This document shows, piece by piece, positions 27,669 to 37,813 of a stretch of DNA of 64,000 bases. Made by a program: the position numbers and the translations under genes. Below the pieces are notes generated by a model. The model was not told the DNA's origin, ran no database searches, and saw nothing but the letters and a program-made list of their open reading frames with translations. Numbering within the stretch: position 1 is the first letter of the stretch; each line of letters begins with the position of its first letter. The stretch is from Pseudoclavibacter triregionum (GTDB lineage Bacteria > Actinomycetota > Actinomycetes > Actinomycetales > Microbacteriaceae): positions 1 to 64,000 of the forward strand of contig OU365335.1 in the NCBI GenBank assembly GCA_910822395.1, given 5' to 3'.

Positions 27669-29780
27669 ATGAACACCTCCGGCGCCGTGCGCCTCGACGC
27701 CCTCCGCGACGCGATCGAGGCCGTGCGCCTCCCCCTCGACCTCGCGGGCGCCGACGAGGCCCGAGACCTCCAGAAGCGCTCGATCCGGCAGATCGACGAC
27801 TACATCGCGCCCCGCCTCGCGAACCTCGACGCGCCGCTCCTCGCGGTCGTCGGCGGCTCCACGGGCGCGGGCAAGTCGACGATCGTGAACGCGCTCGTCG
27901 GGCACCCGGTCACGCGAACCGGCGCGATCCGGCCCACGACGCGGCAGCCGATCCTCCTCCACTCCCCGCGCGACCGCGACGCCTTCGCGAGCGCCCGCAT
28001 CCTCCCCGACCTCGCGCGCATCACCGGCGTGCCGGTCCGCGAGGGCACGCCCTCGACGAAGGCGGGCGAGGACCCGAACGCGGCCCTCATCTCCTCGGTC
28101 GTCCTCGTCGCCGACGAGCGGATCCCCGACGACCTCGCCGTGCTCGACGCGCCGGACGTCGACTCCATCGCCGACGAGAACCGCGCCCTCGCCGCGCAGC
28201 TGCTCGCCGCCGCCGACCTCTGGCTCTTCGTCACGACCGCGAACCGCTACGCGGACGCCGTGCCGTGGAAGCTCCTCGACGACGCGGCCGGCCGCGACAT
28301 CACCGTCGGCGTCGTCCTCAACCGCGTGCCCGCCGAGGCGCACGAGGTCGAGGCCGACCTCCGCGAGATGCTCGCGCAGCGCGGGCTCGGCTCGGCGCCC
28401 GTCTTCGTCATCCCCGAGGCCCCGCTCGACGAGCTCGGCATGCTGCCGGACGCCGCGGTCGCGCCCATCCGCCAGTGGCTCGGCGCGATCGCCGCCGACC
28501 GCGCCTCCCGCCAGGAGGTCGCCCGCCGCACCGTCGCCGGCGCCGTCTCGCAGCTCACCGCGGGCGCCCGCAAGGTCGCCGAGGCGCGCGCCGGGCAGCT
28601 CGCCGCCGCCGCCGAGCTCGAGCGCACGGTCCGCTCCCGCTACGACGAGGCCGTGGATCGCGTCATCGAGGCGACGAAGGACGGCACGCTCCTGCGCACC
28701 GAGGTGCTCGCCCGCTGGCAGGACTTCGTCGGCACGAGCGACGTCTTCCGCTCGGTCGAGTCGTGGTTCGGCCGCGCCCGCGACCAGGTCACCGCCTGGA
28801 TCCAGGGCAAGCCCGCGCCGATCCGCGAGGTCGAGACCGAGATCGAGCACGGCCTCCACTCCGTCATCGTCGACCAGGCCGGACGCGCCGCGGGCGAGTC
28901 GTGGCAGCAGCTGCGCCAGTCCCCCGCCGGCCGCCAGCTCGCCACCGACTCCCGCCTCGGCCGCGAGAGCGACGAGCTCTCGGACGAGGCCTCGCGCCTC
29001 ATCCGCGACTGGCAGGGCACGCTCATGCAGCTCATCCGCGACAACGCGGGCTCGAAGCGCGTCGAGGCGCGCCTCATGTCGCTCGGCCTCAACGCCGTCA
29101 CCGTCGCGCTCATGATCGCGCTCTTCGCCTCGACCGGCGGCCTCACGGGCGGCGAGATCGCCATCGCCGGCGGCTCGGCCGTCGTGAGCCAGAAGCTGCT
29201 CGAGACGATCTTCGGCGACGAGACCGTCCGCCGCCTCGCGAAGCAGGCCCGCGAGGACCTCGAGTGGCGCGTCGAAGAGCTCTTCACGCGCGAGTTCGAC
29301 CGCTACGGCAAGCTCCTCGAGGCCGTCGCGGGCGGACCGGGCCAGGTCGAGGTCCAGGACGCCGCGATGGCGCTCGAGCAGTCGCTCCGCCTCGCGAAGC
29401 GGGACGACCTCCCCGCGCTCGCCGAGCCGGCCGGGTCGTCGTACCAGGACGTCGCGCCGGCCGTGCAGGCGGCGGCCGAGACGCGCGCGACGGCGCCGAC
29501 GCAGGCTCCGGTCGCGCCGGCTCCCGCCCCGCAGCCTCCCGCCTACGAGCTGCGCGAGGCCATCGACGCGGACGCCGAGGCTCCGGCCCCCGCTCCCGTC
29601 GAGGCCCCTCGCCGCGGCCAGGGTCTCCAGGGCGCGCCGCCGCCCCCGCCGGCCGCGGCGGAGCCGTCCGCCGACCGCCGCGTTGACGAGCAGTACGGGC
29701 AGCTCGGCGCCTACGGCGACCACGGTCAGCAGAGCCAGCAGGGCCAGCAGGGCCAGCAGGGTCAGGAGCCGCGCGCATGA
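27669..29780 (+). CDS. Dynamin-like membrane GTPase
   Basis: A 703-residue P-loop GTPase. Walker A GGSTGAGKST lies near residue 62; TRQPILL and VLDAPDVDSIADEN give the switch regions, and VVLNRVP is the NKxD-like region. A long helical part follows, a hydrophobic hairpin at about 475-510 (NAVTVALMIALFASTGGL) suggests membrane attachment, and the last 130 residues are Pro/Ala-rich, ending in Gln/Gly repeats (SQQGQQGQQGQEP). Actinobacteria often carry such genes in pairs; roles in membrane remodelling or septation are known for dynamin-like pairs, but nothing here fixes the function. ATG 27669 is preferred for its GGAG at 8 bases; GTGs at 27660 and 27594 are alternatives. It overlaps the next gene by 4 bases. 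Confidence 0.8.
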   Translation: MNTSGAVRLDALRDAIEAVRLPLDLAGADEARDLQKRSIRQIDDYIAPRLANLDAPLLAVVGGSTGAGKSTIVNALVGHPVTRTGAIRPTTRQPILLHSPRDRDAFASARILPDLARITGVPVREGTPSTKAGEDPNAALISSVVLVADERIPDDLAVLDAPDVDSIADENRALAAQLLAAADLWLFVTTANRYADAVPWKLLDDAAGRDITVGVVLNRVPAEAHEVEADLREMLAQRGLGSAPVFVIPEAPLDELGMLPDAAVAPIRQWLGAIAADRASRQEVARRTVAGAVSQLTAGARKVAEARAGQLAAAAELERTVRSRYDEAVDRVIEATKDGTLLRTEVLARWQDFVGTSDVFRSVESWFGRARDQVTAWIQGKPAPIREVETEIEHGLHSVIVDQAGRAAGESWQQLRQSPAGRQLATDSRLGRESDELSDEASRLIRDWQGTLMQLIRDNAGSKRVEARLMSLGLNAVTVALMIALFASTGGLTGGEIAIAGGSAVVSQKLLETIFGDETVRRLAKQAREDLEWRVEELFTREFDRYGKLLEAVAGGPGQVEVQDAAMALEQSLRLAKRDDLPALAEPAGSSYQDVAPAVQAAAETRATAPTQAPVAPAPAPQPPAYELREAIDADAEAPAPAPVEAPRRGQGLQGAPPPPPAAAEPSADRRVDEQYGQLGAYGDHGQQSQQGQQGQQGQEPRA

Positions 29781-31387
29781 GCCGCACCACCCTCGATGAG
29801 CGCCTCAAGGCCCTCGAGAAGGCCGTCGAGCTCGGCCGCGGCCGGATCGACGAGGTCCGCATCTCCGAGCTCGAGAAGGTGATCTCGAGCGCCGGCGAGC
29901 GCCGCGCCCTCTCGGCCGACCACACGGTCGTGGGCTTCTTCGGCGCGACGGGCTCGGGCAAGTCGTCCCTCTTCAACGCCGTGACCGGCACGGACTACGC
30001 GCGCGCCCATGTCACCCGCCCGACGACGAGCGAGCCGCTCGCCGCCGTCTGGAACTCGGAGGGCTCCGACCCGCTCCTCGACTGGCTCAAGGTCAACGAC
30101 CGCCGACCGGTCAAGGAGCCGTTCGCGGGCGACCCCGGCCTCTCGCTCATCCTCCTCGATCTGCCCGACTTCGACTCGATCGCGCTCGAGCACCGCGCGA
30201 TCGTCGAGCGGCTCGTCGGCCAGGTCGACGTGCTCGTGTGGGTCGTCGATCCGCAGAAGTACGCGGACGAGACGATCCACAACGACTTCATCAAGCCGCT
30301 CGCGAGCCACGCGGCCGTGACGGCGTGCGTGCTCAATCAGGTCGACCGCCTGCCGAAGCAGGAGGTGCCGCGCGTGCTCGCCTCGCTCGAAGATCTGCTC
30401 CGCAAGGACGGGCTCGGCAAGGTGCGGATCCTCCCGGCGTCCGCGAAGACGGGCGACGGCATCCCCGCGGTGCGGCAGATGATCGCCCGCTTCGCGCACT
30501 CGAAGGCCGCGAACGCGCAGCGCCTCTCGGCCGACGTCGACGCGGCCGCCGCGAAGCTCGACGGCGACGAGGCGCCCGGCAAGCTCGCGAAGCAGCGCAC
30601 GGGCGACATGGTGCGCCAGATCGCCTCGGGCGCCGGCGTCGACGTCGTCGCCGATGCCGTCGGCGCCTCGTACCGCCAGCGCGCGGGCAAGGTGACCGGA
30701 TGGCCGCTCACGGCGTGGATCCTGGGGCTCCGCCCCGACCCGCTCAAGCGCCTCCACCTGCCCGAGAGCCAGAAGCTCGAGGCGAGGCGCGAGGGCCGCG
30801 ACGCCGACGTGCACCGGACCGCGCTGCCGCCGCTCACGGCCGGCCAGTCGGCCTCGATCGCGCGCGCCGTCCGCAACTATGCGGACGAGTCGGCGAAGGG
30901 CCTCGGCCCGGGGTGGCACCAGGCGATCCGCGACACGGCGAACGCGGCCGTCGAGCGGCTGCCGGGCGAGCTCGACCGCGCGATCGCGGGCACCTCGCTC
31001 GGCGCGCGCGGCTCGTGGTGGTGGGCGATCGTCGCGATCGTCCAGTGGATCGCCCTCCTCGCCGCGCTCGTCGGCGTCGGCTGGTACCTCGCGGCCTTCC
31101 TGCTGCCGATCTGGCAGCTGCCGGCGCCCGAGATCGCGATCTACGAGGGATGGCCGATCCCGGGCCTGCTCATCGCGGCGGGCGTGCTGCTCGGCATCCT
31201 GCTGGGGCTCGCCTCGACCGCGATCGGCGCCGCCGTGGGCGCGGCGCGGCGGGCGCGCGCGAAGCGCAGGCTCACGGCCTCGGTCGAGAAGGTCGTCGAC
31301 GCGGAGGTCGTGCAGCCCATCGAGGCGGAGCGGCAGCGCGCCGTCGAGTTCCACAAGGCGCTGCGGGCGGCGGCGGGGCGGAAGTAA
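29777..31387 (+). CDS. Membrane GTPase, partner of the preceding gene
   Basis: A 536-residue GTPase. Walker A GATGSGKSS near residue 56, G3 LLDLPDFDSI, G4-like NQVDRLPKQ and a G5-like SAKTGDG are visible. Two hydrophobic hairpins at about 413-440 and 455-487 (WWAIVAIVQWIALLAALVG, then PGLLIAAGVLLGILLGL) place the C-terminus in the membrane. The start ATG overlaps the upstream stop (ATGA), so both GTPases are made from one transcript and probably form a heteromer, as bacterial dynamin-like pairs do. Similar to YfjP-type GTPases. Its end is convergent with comEC after 16 bases. Confidence 0.8.
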   Translation: MSRTTLDERLKALEKAVELGRGRIDEVRISELEKVISSAGERRALSADHTVVGFFGATGSGKSSLFNAVTGTDYARAHVTRPTTSEPLAAVWNSEGSDPLLDWLKVNDRRPVKEPFAGDPGLSLILLDLPDFDSIALEHRAIVERLVGQVDVLVWVVDPQKYADETIHNDFIKPLASHAAVTACVLNQVDRLPKQEVPRVLASLEDLLRKDGLGKVRILPASAKTGDGIPAVRQMIARFAHSKAANAQRLSADVDAAAAKLDGDEAPGKLAKQRTGDMVRQIASGAGVDVVADAVGASYRQRAGKVTGWPLTAWILGLRPDPLKRLHLPESQKLEARREGRDADVHRTALPPLTAGQSASIARAVRNYADESAKGLGPGWHQAIRDTANAAVERLPGELDRAIAGTSLGARGSWWWAIVAIVQWIALLAALVGVGWYLAAFLLPIWQLPAPEIAIYEGWPIPGLLIAAGVLLGILLGLASTAIGAAVGAARRARAKRRLTASVEKVVDAEVVQPIEAERQRAVEFHKALRAAAGRK

Positions 31388-31403
31388 GGCACGAGACCGT
31401 CCC

Positions 31404-33857
31404 TCACTCTGCCGGCGCGAGCCGGATCGCGTCGGCCTCGCCGCCGACGAGGATCGTGCCGAGCTCGTCGGTGCGGGCGGGGTGCGCGTGGACAGCGGCG
31501 AGCAGGTCGAGGGCGTCCTGCGTCGGGTGGCCGTAGCCGTTGGTCGCGCCCACGGAGATGAGCGCCAAGCGCGGGCGGATGGCTGCGTAGAGCTCCGGCG
31601 CCTGGTCGCGGGAGCCGTGGTGGGAGACCTTCACGACGTGGGCCGCGAGCCTGGCCGGGTCGTCGATGCGGCGCAGGAGCTGCAATTGGGCGTCCGCGTC
31701 GAGGTCGGCGAGGGCCGCGAGGCTGAGACAGGCTGACTCGCAGGATGCCGTCGGTCTCGCGAGCAGCGCGAGGCTCTCGGGATTGCCGCCCTCGAGCGCG
31801 GGTCCTCCGTCGGATCGGCGCGGAGGCCAGAGGATCTCGAGGGCGAGGTCGCCCATCTCGAGGCGGTCCCCGAACGCGCCGAAGCCGACGGGGATGCCGT
31901 TCGCGAGGGCGATCGCGGGAATCCGCTCGCCCCGCGCCTCCTCGGTGTCGGGCACGAGCAGGGCATCGGCACGGTCGAGCACGTCGAGCGCCGATCCGGA
32001 GTGGTCGTGGTCGAAGTGCGTGAGCACGAGGAGCGCGAGGCGGTCGACGCCGAGCTCGCGGAGGCAGGCGAGGAGGTCGGCGGGCTCGGGACCGGTGTCG
32101 ACGAGGACGTCGCCCGCGGAGGTGCGGATGATGAGGGCGTCGCCCTGCCCGACATCGCAGGCGGCGTAGCGCCAGGGGTCCGGCCGTCCGAGCGCGGCGC
32201 CGACCGTGCGGCCCGCGAGCAGGCCGGCCGCGACGACGGCCGAGAGCGCGAGTCCGACGGCGAGGACGCGGCGGCGGACTCGCGCGGTACGGTCGCCTTC
32301 CGGGAGCAGCGCGAAGATCGCGACCGTCGGCGCCGCGAGCAGGAGCGCGCCGGCCGGGCCCTCCGGCCAGGGGATCCTGGCCATCGGCCATCCGGCGCAG
32401 ACCTCGGCGACGGCGCCGATCCACGACGCGGGGAGCCAGGCGATCCAGGCCGCGGCGAGCGCGAGCGGCGGGGCGACGCCCACGAGCAGGCAGGCGACGA
32501 GGCCCGCGACGGTGGCAATCGGGGCGGCGGGCGCGGCGAGAAGGTTCGCGAGCACGCCGTAGAGCGGGAGCGCCGGGTCGAGGAGCACGAGGACCGGCTG
32601 GCACGCGAGCTGCGCCGCGACGGGCACGGCGATCGCGAGGGCGAGCGGGCGGGGCATCCACCCCTCGAGACGTCGGGCGAGCGGGCCGGCTCCGACGAGG
32701 AGTCCGAGCGTCGCGGCGGCGCTGAGTGCGAAGCCGAGATCGAGCGCGAGCCCGGGATCCGCGGCGAGGAGCGCGATGACGGCGAGGCAGAGCACGGGCG
32801 GGCCGGACACGCGTCTCCCCGCGCCCTCGACGAGGAGCACGATCCCGGCCATCGCGGAGGCGCGGATGACCGAGCCCTGCGGCGTCACGAGCGCGACGAA
32901 GGCGGCGAGCGCGAGGCCGGCGAAGGCGAGCCGCACGCCGCGTCGCAGGCCCACCGCGCGGCCGCCGAGGAGCACGAGCCCGACGACGAGCGCGCAGTTC
33001 GCGCCGGAGACCGCGGTGAGGTGCGTGAGCGAGGAGTCCTTCATCGCCTGCTCGAGCCCCTCGCCGACGCGGCGGTCGTCGCCGACGGCGAGGCCCGGCA
33101 GGAGCTCGCCGCCGGCCCCGGGCAGCCCGGCCGAGAGCTCCAGGAAGCCGGCGCGGAGCGACGCGGTCGCGCCGAGGGGTCCGTCGGCGGTCGCGATCAC
33201 CGTCGCCGCCCCGCTCAGCCGGGCGAAGGCGGCGACCCGTTCGGAGGGCGGGGCCGGACGCAGCCGCAGCGGGCCGGCGATGCGGTCGCCGGGGCCCGGC
33301 GGGGTGTCGGCGGCGATGGACCCGGAGACGAGGACGGGCGCCTCGAGCTCGCGCATGACGCCGTCCGGCCCCGCGAGCGCGACGAGGACGGCGCGGAAGC
33401 GGGTGCCGAAGGACGGCGGCCCGGATCGACCGGATTCGCCCTCGTCTCGCTCCGCGAGGACCTCGTCGTCGAGGAGGCCGACCACGACGAGCTCCGCGGC
33501 GCGCGGACCGGCGCCCAGAGCCTCGCCGAGCGCCGGAGGGGTGCGCGCCTCGAGCCAGACGAGCGCCGAGCACGCGACGAGCGCGGCCGCCGCGAAGGAG
33601 ACCGAGGCGAGTCCGGAGACGGCAAGGAGCTTGGCGCCCGAGCTAGGCCGCAGGCCCCTCGATGCCCGGGTCTCCCGCGTGCCGGCGGCGAGCGCGGCCG
33701 CGAGCGCCGCCGCCGATGCGAGCGCGAGGCCGATCGCCATCCCGCTCGCGAGCTCGGGGGCGCCGAGCGCGATGGCCGCCGCCGCCCAGGCGAGCACGGC
33801 GCCGGGCGCGAGGCGCCAGTCGGCGGGAGCTTCCGGAGTCGTGTCGTCGTCCGCCAT
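31404..33857 (-). CDS. comEC: ComEC/Rec2 DNA-uptake channel
   Basis: An 817-residue polytopic membrane protein forming the inner-membrane channel for transforming DNA. An N-terminal hydrophobic region is followed by the OB-like domain, then the competence domain with many transmembrane helices (HLTAVSGANCALVVGLVLL near 275, IRASAMAGIVLLVEGAGRR). The C-terminal metallo-beta-lactamase domain has LVLTHFDHDHSGSALDVL and KVSHHGSRDQAP, possibly the nuclease that degrades the non-transported strand. The ATG is 7 bases after comEA. Whether this strain is naturally competent cannot be told. Confidence 0.93.
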   Translation of the reverse strand: MADDDTTPEAPADWRLAPGAVLAWAAAAIALGAPELASGMAIGLALASAAALAAALAAGTRETRASRGLRPSSGAKLLAVSGLASVSFAAAALVACSALVWLEARTPPALGEALGAGPRAAELVVVGLLDDEVLAERDEGESGRSGPPSFGTRFRAVLVALAGPDGVMRELEAPVLVSGSIAADTPPGPGDRIAGPLRLRPAPPSERVAAFARLSGAATVIATADGPLGATASLRAGFLELSAGLPGAGGELLPGLAVGDDRRVGEGLEQAMKDSSLTHLTAVSGANCALVVGLVLLGGRAVGLRRGVRLAFAGLALAAFVALVTPQGSVIRASAMAGIVLLVEGAGRRVSGPPVLCLAVIALLAADPGLALDLGFALSAAATLGLLVGAGPLARRLEGWMPRPLALAIAVPVAAQLACQPVLVLLDPALPLYGVLANLLAAPAAPIATVAGLVACLLVGVAPPLALAAAWIAWLPASWIGAVAEVCAGWPMARIPWPEGPAGALLLAAPTVAIFALLPEGDRTARVRRRVLAVGLALSAVVAAGLLAGRTVGAALGRPDPWRYAACDVGQGDALIIRTSAGDVLVDTGPEPADLLACLRELGVDRLALLVLTHFDHDHSGSALDVLDRADALLVPDTEEARGERIPAIALANGIPVGFGAFGDRLEMGDLALEILWPPRRSDGGPALEGGNPESLALLARPTASCESACLSLAALADLDADAQLQLLRRIDDPARLAAHVVKVSHHGSRDQAPELYAAIRPRLALISVGATNGYGHPTQDALDLLAAVHAHPARTDELGTILVGGEADAIRLAPAE

Positions 33858-33864
33858 CCGCGCC

Positions 33865-34695
33865 TCACACGGTCACGAGCGGCGCGAGCTGCTCGTAGGT
33901 CGCGTCGCCGATGCCGGAGACGTTGCGGAGCTCCTCGACCGCGGTGAAGCCGCCGTGCTGCGCGCGGTAGTCGAGGATGCGCTGGGCCATCGCCGGGCCG
34001 ATCCGCGGCAGCGTCTCGAGCTCGGCCTGCGTCGCCGTGTTGAGGTTGACGAGCGCGGGCGCGGTGCCGGACGAGCCTCCGGACGTCCCGGCCGCCGTTC
34101 CTCCGGCCGCGCCTCCATTGGACGCTCCAGCGGCGGGCTCGCTCGGCGGCGGCTCCCCCATTCGCGGGATCCGCGCCTGCTCCCCGTCGACGAGCGTCCT
34201 CGCGAGGTTCACCAGGCTCGGGTCGGCGTCGTCCGCGAGGCCGCCGGCCGCCGCCACGGCGTCGACGAGACGCGAGCCCGCCGGCAGCTCGTAGACGCCG
34301 GGCGCGCGCACGGCCCCGAGCACGTGGACGAGGATCGTCGCGGCCGACGGAGTAGTCGACGCGCCCGTGCCCGCGCCCCCGAACGCGCCGGCCACCGGCG
34401 GGGACGTCGTCGACGCCGGCAGCGTCATCGCCCCGCTCGGCCGCAGCGCCGCCATCGCCACCGCGATCGCCGCGGCGACGAGCACGAGCACGATCGCCGC
34501 GCCCGCGCCCACGCGCCATCGCGGCGGCGAGCCCCGCTCGAGCACGTCGTCGAAGAGCGCGAGCGCCGCCTGCGCTTCGGGTGGCGAGGCCGACACGACC
34601 GTCGACGCGGACGCCACCGCACGCGAGCGCGGCGCCCGGTCATCCGGGTCCGCCTCGTCGACCGCGCCTGCTCGTTCCAGCTCGTCCGCCCTCAC
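33865..34695 (-). CDS. comEA: ComEA-like DNA-binding protein
   Basis: A 276-residue membrane-anchored DNA receptor for transformation. One hydrophobic helix lies near residues 65-85 (AAIVLVLVAAAIAVAMAAL). It is followed by a Ser/Thr/Ala linker, a SLBB domain (ILVHVLGAVRAPGVYELPAG), a Gly/Ser/Ala-rich spacer, and a C-terminal helix-hairpin-helix pair (LVNLNTATQAELETLPRIG, GGFTAVEELRNVSGIG) that binds DNA. GTG at 34695 is chosen; a longer frame upstream is arginine-rich. It is transcribed just ahead of comEC. Confidence 0.88.
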   Translation of the reverse strand: MRADELERAGAVDEADPDDRAPRSRAVASASTVVSASPPEAQAALALFDDVLERGSPPRWRVGAGAAIVLVLVAAAIAVAMAALRPSGAMTLPASTTSPPVAGAFGGAGTGASTTPSAATILVHVLGAVRAPGVYELPAGSRLVDAVAAAGGLADDADPSLVNLARTLVDGEQARIPRMGEPPPSEPAAGASNGGAAGGTAAGTSGGSSGTAPALVNLNTATQAELETLPRIGPAMAQRILDYRAQHGGFTAVEELRNVSGIGDATYEQLAPLVTV

Positions 34696-34790
34696 GCCGC
34701 GCCACGGTAGGCGGACCGCTGTCGGCGTGCACGAGCCGAGGCCGCGCCCTCGGGATCGTTCGCCCTCCACAGCCCCGCGGCGGAAGACCG

Positions 34791-34821
34791 ACGCGCCGGC
34801 CCCGAGTCGGGGCCGGCGCGT
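34791..34821 (-). terminator. leuS terminator
   Basis: A perfect 14-bp stem (ACGCGCCGGCCCCG with its complement) and AGT loop, 29 bases after the leuS stop. Confidence 0.85.
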
Positions 34822-34849
34822 CGAGAACGTTCAGAGAGCAGCGCGCGAG

Positions 34850-37408
34850 CTACCCCTTCACCGCGATGTTCACGAGCTTCGGCGCGCGCACGATGACCTT
34901 CGCGATCTCCTTGCCCTCGATGAAGCGCTGCACCTTCGCGGAGGACTTCGCGAGCTCCTCGAGCTCGGCCTCGGAGATGTCGGCCGCCACCTGGAGCTGG
35001 TCGCGCACCTTGCCATTCACCTGCACGACGGCGGTGAGGGTGTCCTCGACGAGGAGCGACTCGTCGACCTCGGGCCACACGGCGTACGCGACGCCGGGCT
35101 CGTGGCCGAGCTGCTCCCAGAGATCCTCGGCCGTGTACGGCGCGAAGCAGTCGAGCGCCATCGCGACGACCTCGGCGCCTTCGCGGACGGCCGGGTCTGC
35201 CCCGCCGACGCCCGAGTCGATCGCCTTGCGCAGCGCGTTCACGAGCTCCATGAGCTTCGCGACGACGACGTTGAACTTGTGCTGCTCGAAGAGCCTGCCG
35301 GCCTCCGCGAGGAAGCGGTGCGTCGCCGAGCGCACGGCGCGGTCGCCCGTCGTCGGGTCGGCGCCGACTTCGCTCGTCACGTCGGCGCCGAGGCGCCAGG
35401 CGCGCGCGAGGAAGCGGTTCATCGAGGGCAGCGAGACGTCGTTCCAGTCGATGTCGTCCTCGGCCGGGCCCGCGAAGCACATCGCCGTGCGCATCGCGTC
35501 GGCGCCGTGCACGTCGAGCTGCTCGCCGAAGAGCACGACGTTGCCCTTCGACTTCGACATCTTCGCGCCGTCGAGGAGCACCATGCCCTGGTTGAGCAGC
35601 ACGTCGAAGGGCTCGTCGACCTCGACCATCCCGAGGTCGTGGAGCACCTTCGTGATGAAGCGGGCGTAGAGCAGGTGGAGGATCGCGTGCTCGACGCCGC
35701 CGATGTACGTGTCGACCGGCAGCCACGCGTTCGCCTTCGCCGAGTCGAACGGCACCTCGGCGTTCTGCGGGTCGGTGAAGCGGAGGAAGTACCAGGACGA
35801 GTCGACGAAGGTGTCCATCGTGTCCGTGTCGCGCGTGGCGGGACGGCCGTCCGGCAGCGTCGTCGTCTTCCACTCCGTCGCGGCGCCGAGGGGCGAGGTG
35901 CCCTTCGGCTTGAGGTCCATGCCCTTGCCCTCGGGCAGGAGCACCGGCAGCTGCTCCTCGGGGACGAGGTGCTCGCCGCCCTCCTCGTCGTACATGACGG
36001 GGATCGGCGTGCCCCAGTAGCGCTGGCGCGAGATGAGCCAGTCGCGGAGGCGGTAGTTCGTCGCGGCGCGGCCGGTGCCCTTGCCCTCGAGGATCTCGAT
36101 GGCCTTCGTCACGGCCTGGTCCTTCGTGAGCCCGTCGAGCTCGCCCGAGTTCACGAGCACGCCGTCGCCGAGGATGGGCGCGGAGGCCGTGGCCGGGTCG
36201 ATGTCGGCGAACGCGACCTCGGGGTCGGCGCCCTCGAGCTTCGTCGGGTCGAGCACGGCGCGGATCGGCAGCTCGAAGGCCTTCGCGAAGTCGAAGTCGC
36301 GCTGGTCGTGCGCGGGCACGGCCATGATCGCGCCGTGGCCGTAGTCGGCGAGCACGTAGTCGCTCGTCCAGATCGGGAGGCGCTCGCCCGTGAGCGGGTT
36401 CACGCCGTAGCGCTCGAGGAAGAGGCCCGTCTTCGGACGGTCGGCGGTCTGGCGGTCGATCGAGCCCATCGCTCGCGTCTCGTCGAGGTAGGCCTGGAAG
36501 CGCATGCGCGTCTCGGGCGAAGCCTCCGAGACGAGCTCGGCGGCGAGGTCCGCGTCGGGGGCGACGACCATGAAGGTCGCGCCGGCGAGCGTGTCCGGGC
36601 GCGTCGTGAAGACGGTCACCGGCTCGGAGCGGCCCTCGATCTCGAACTCGACGTCGGCGCCGTGCGAGCGGCCGATCCAGTTGCGCTGCATCTGGAGCAC
36701 CTTGTGCGGCCACTTGCCCTCGAGGCGGTCGAGGTCGTCGAGCAGGCGATCGGCGTACTCGGTGATCCGGAGGAACCACTGCGTGAGCTCCTTCTTCTCG
36801 ACCTTCGCGCCAGAGCGGTCGCTCGTGCCGTCGGGGAGCACCTGCTCGTTCGCGAGCACGGTCTGGTCCACCGGGTCCCAGTTCACGAGCGACTTCTTGC
36901 GGTAGGCGAGGCCGCGCTCGTACATCTTCCGGAAGATCCACTGGTTGAAGCGGTAGTACTCCGGGTCCGAGGTGCGCACGAGGCGCGTCCAGTCGACGGA
37001 CGGCGCGTAGCGGCGCAGCGACTGGCGCTGCTGCTCGATGTTGTCGTAAGTCCAGGTGCGCGGGTCGCCGCCCGACTTGATCGCGGCGTTCTCGGCGGGG
37101 AGGCCGAAGGAGTCCCAGCCCATCGGGTGCATGACGGCGCAGCCGCGGTGACGCCAGTAGCGCGCGACGGCGTCGCCGAGGGCGTAGTTCTCGGCGTGGC
37201 CCATGTGGAGGTCGCCCGAGGGGTACGGGAACATCTCGAGGATGTACTTGCGCGGGCGCTCGTCGCCCTCCGCGAGCTCGCGGTCGACCTCGAAGAAGCC
37301 GCGCTCCTCCCAGACCGGGAGCCACTTCGCCTCGAGGGCGAGCGGGTCGTAGCCGGCCTGCTCGGCCTGGTCGGCGGGCGCTGCGGAGGGGACGTGCTCG
37401 GAGGCCAT
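34850..37408 (-). CDS. leuS: Leucyl-tRNA synthetase
   Basis: An 852-residue class I synthetase charging tRNA-Leu. The HIGH motif appears as [15 protein letters not shown] near residue 62, the editing domain is between about 240 and 440 ([17 protein letters not shown]), and [10 protein letters not shown] near 620 is the catalytic lysine loop. The C-terminal anticodon-binding and tail domains are complete (VNGKVRDQL, ending NIAVKG). ATG at 37408 gives [11 protein letters not shown]; the open frame continues upstream but has no family similarity. No T-box leader was recognised upstream. Confidence 0.97.
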   Translation of the reverse strand: MASEHVPSAAPADQAEQAGYDPLALEAKWLPVWEERGFFEVDRELAEGDERPRKYILEMFPYPSGDLHMGHAENYALGDAVARYWRHRGCAVMHPMGWDSFGLPAENAAIKSGGDPRTWTYDNIEQQRQSLRRYAPSVDWTRLVRTSDPEYYRFNQWIFRKMYERGLAYRKKSLVNWDPVDQTVLANEQVLPDGTSDRSGAKVEKKELTQWFLRITEYADRLLDDLDRLEGKWPHKVLQMQRNWIGRSHGADVEFEIEGRSEPVTVFTTRPDTLAGATFMVVAPDADLAAELVSEASPETRMRFQAYLDETRAMGSIDRQTADRPKTGLFLERYGVNPLTGERLPIWTSDYVLADYGHGAIMAVPAHDQRDFDFAKAFELPIRAVLDPTKLEGADPEVAFADIDPATASAPILGDGVLVNSGELDGLTKDQAVTKAIEILEGKGTGRAATNYRLRDWLISRQRYWGTPIPVMYDEEGGEHLVPEEQLPVLLPEGKGMDLKPKGTSPLGAATEWKTTTLPDGRPATRDTDTMDTFVDSSWYFLRFTDPQNAEVPFDSAKANAWLPVDTYIGGVEHAILHLLYARFITKVLHDLGMVEVDEPFDVLLNQGMVLLDGAKMSKSKGNVVLFGEQLDVHGADAMRTAMCFAGPAEDDIDWNDVSLPSMNRFLARAWRLGADVTSEVGADPTTGDRAVRSATHRFLAEAGRLFEQHKFNVVVAKLMELVNALRKAIDSGVGGADPAVREGAEVVAMALDCFAPYTAEDLWEQLGHEPGVAYAVWPEVDESLLVEDTLTAVVQVNGKVRDQLQVAADISEAELEELAKSSAKVQRFIEGKEIAKVIVRAPKLVNIAVKG

Positions 37409-37813
37409 GGGATCGCTTTCGACGTGAGGAGCGGAGGCGCCGCGGCGAGGTGCCCGATGGCGCGGGCCCGGATGCCTGGACCCGGGCGCGAGGGAGCCGC
37501 GCGGCGCGTCCCTCCAGGCTACCGGCCGCGCGGGCCGCGCCGGATCGCGCCGGGCTCGCCGCCGGCCCGGCACAGTCTGCAGTGCGGATCTCTGCCGGCC
37601 CGTGCTGCGGCGGGCGCGCAGCCCGAGATCGTGCGGATCGCGGGGCGGCAGTCGGAGGACGCGGCGGATCGGCACTGCGAAGTGTGCCGGCTCCTGCGGG
37701 GCCGGTGGTTTCGAGACGCTCGCTGCGCTCGCTCCTCAGCCACCTGCGGTCAGGGATGCCGGTGGTTGAGGAGACGCCGCAGGCGCCGTCTCGAAACCAC
37801 CACCCCAGGCCGG
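37409..37813. other. Non-coding region leuS / cydC with palindromic repeat
   Basis: 405 bp between leuS and the end of cydC. It should contain the leuS promoter and the end of the cyd transcript. No gene was found. The half next to cydC holds a REP-like palindrome (separate entry). Confidence 0.6.
37704..37801. repeat. REP-like palindromic repeat
   Basis: The outer arms GGTGGTTTCGAGACG (37704-37718) and CGTCTCGAAACCACC (37787-37801) are perfect reverse complements. Inside, CTCCTCAGCCACC and GGTGGTTGAGGAG form a second imperfect pair, so the unit can fold into a cruciform or two hairpins. Elements with this core (GGTTTCGAGACG...CTCAACCACC) are widespread in intergenic DNA of Microbacteriaceae. 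It lies just past the cydC stop. Confidence 0.8.
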
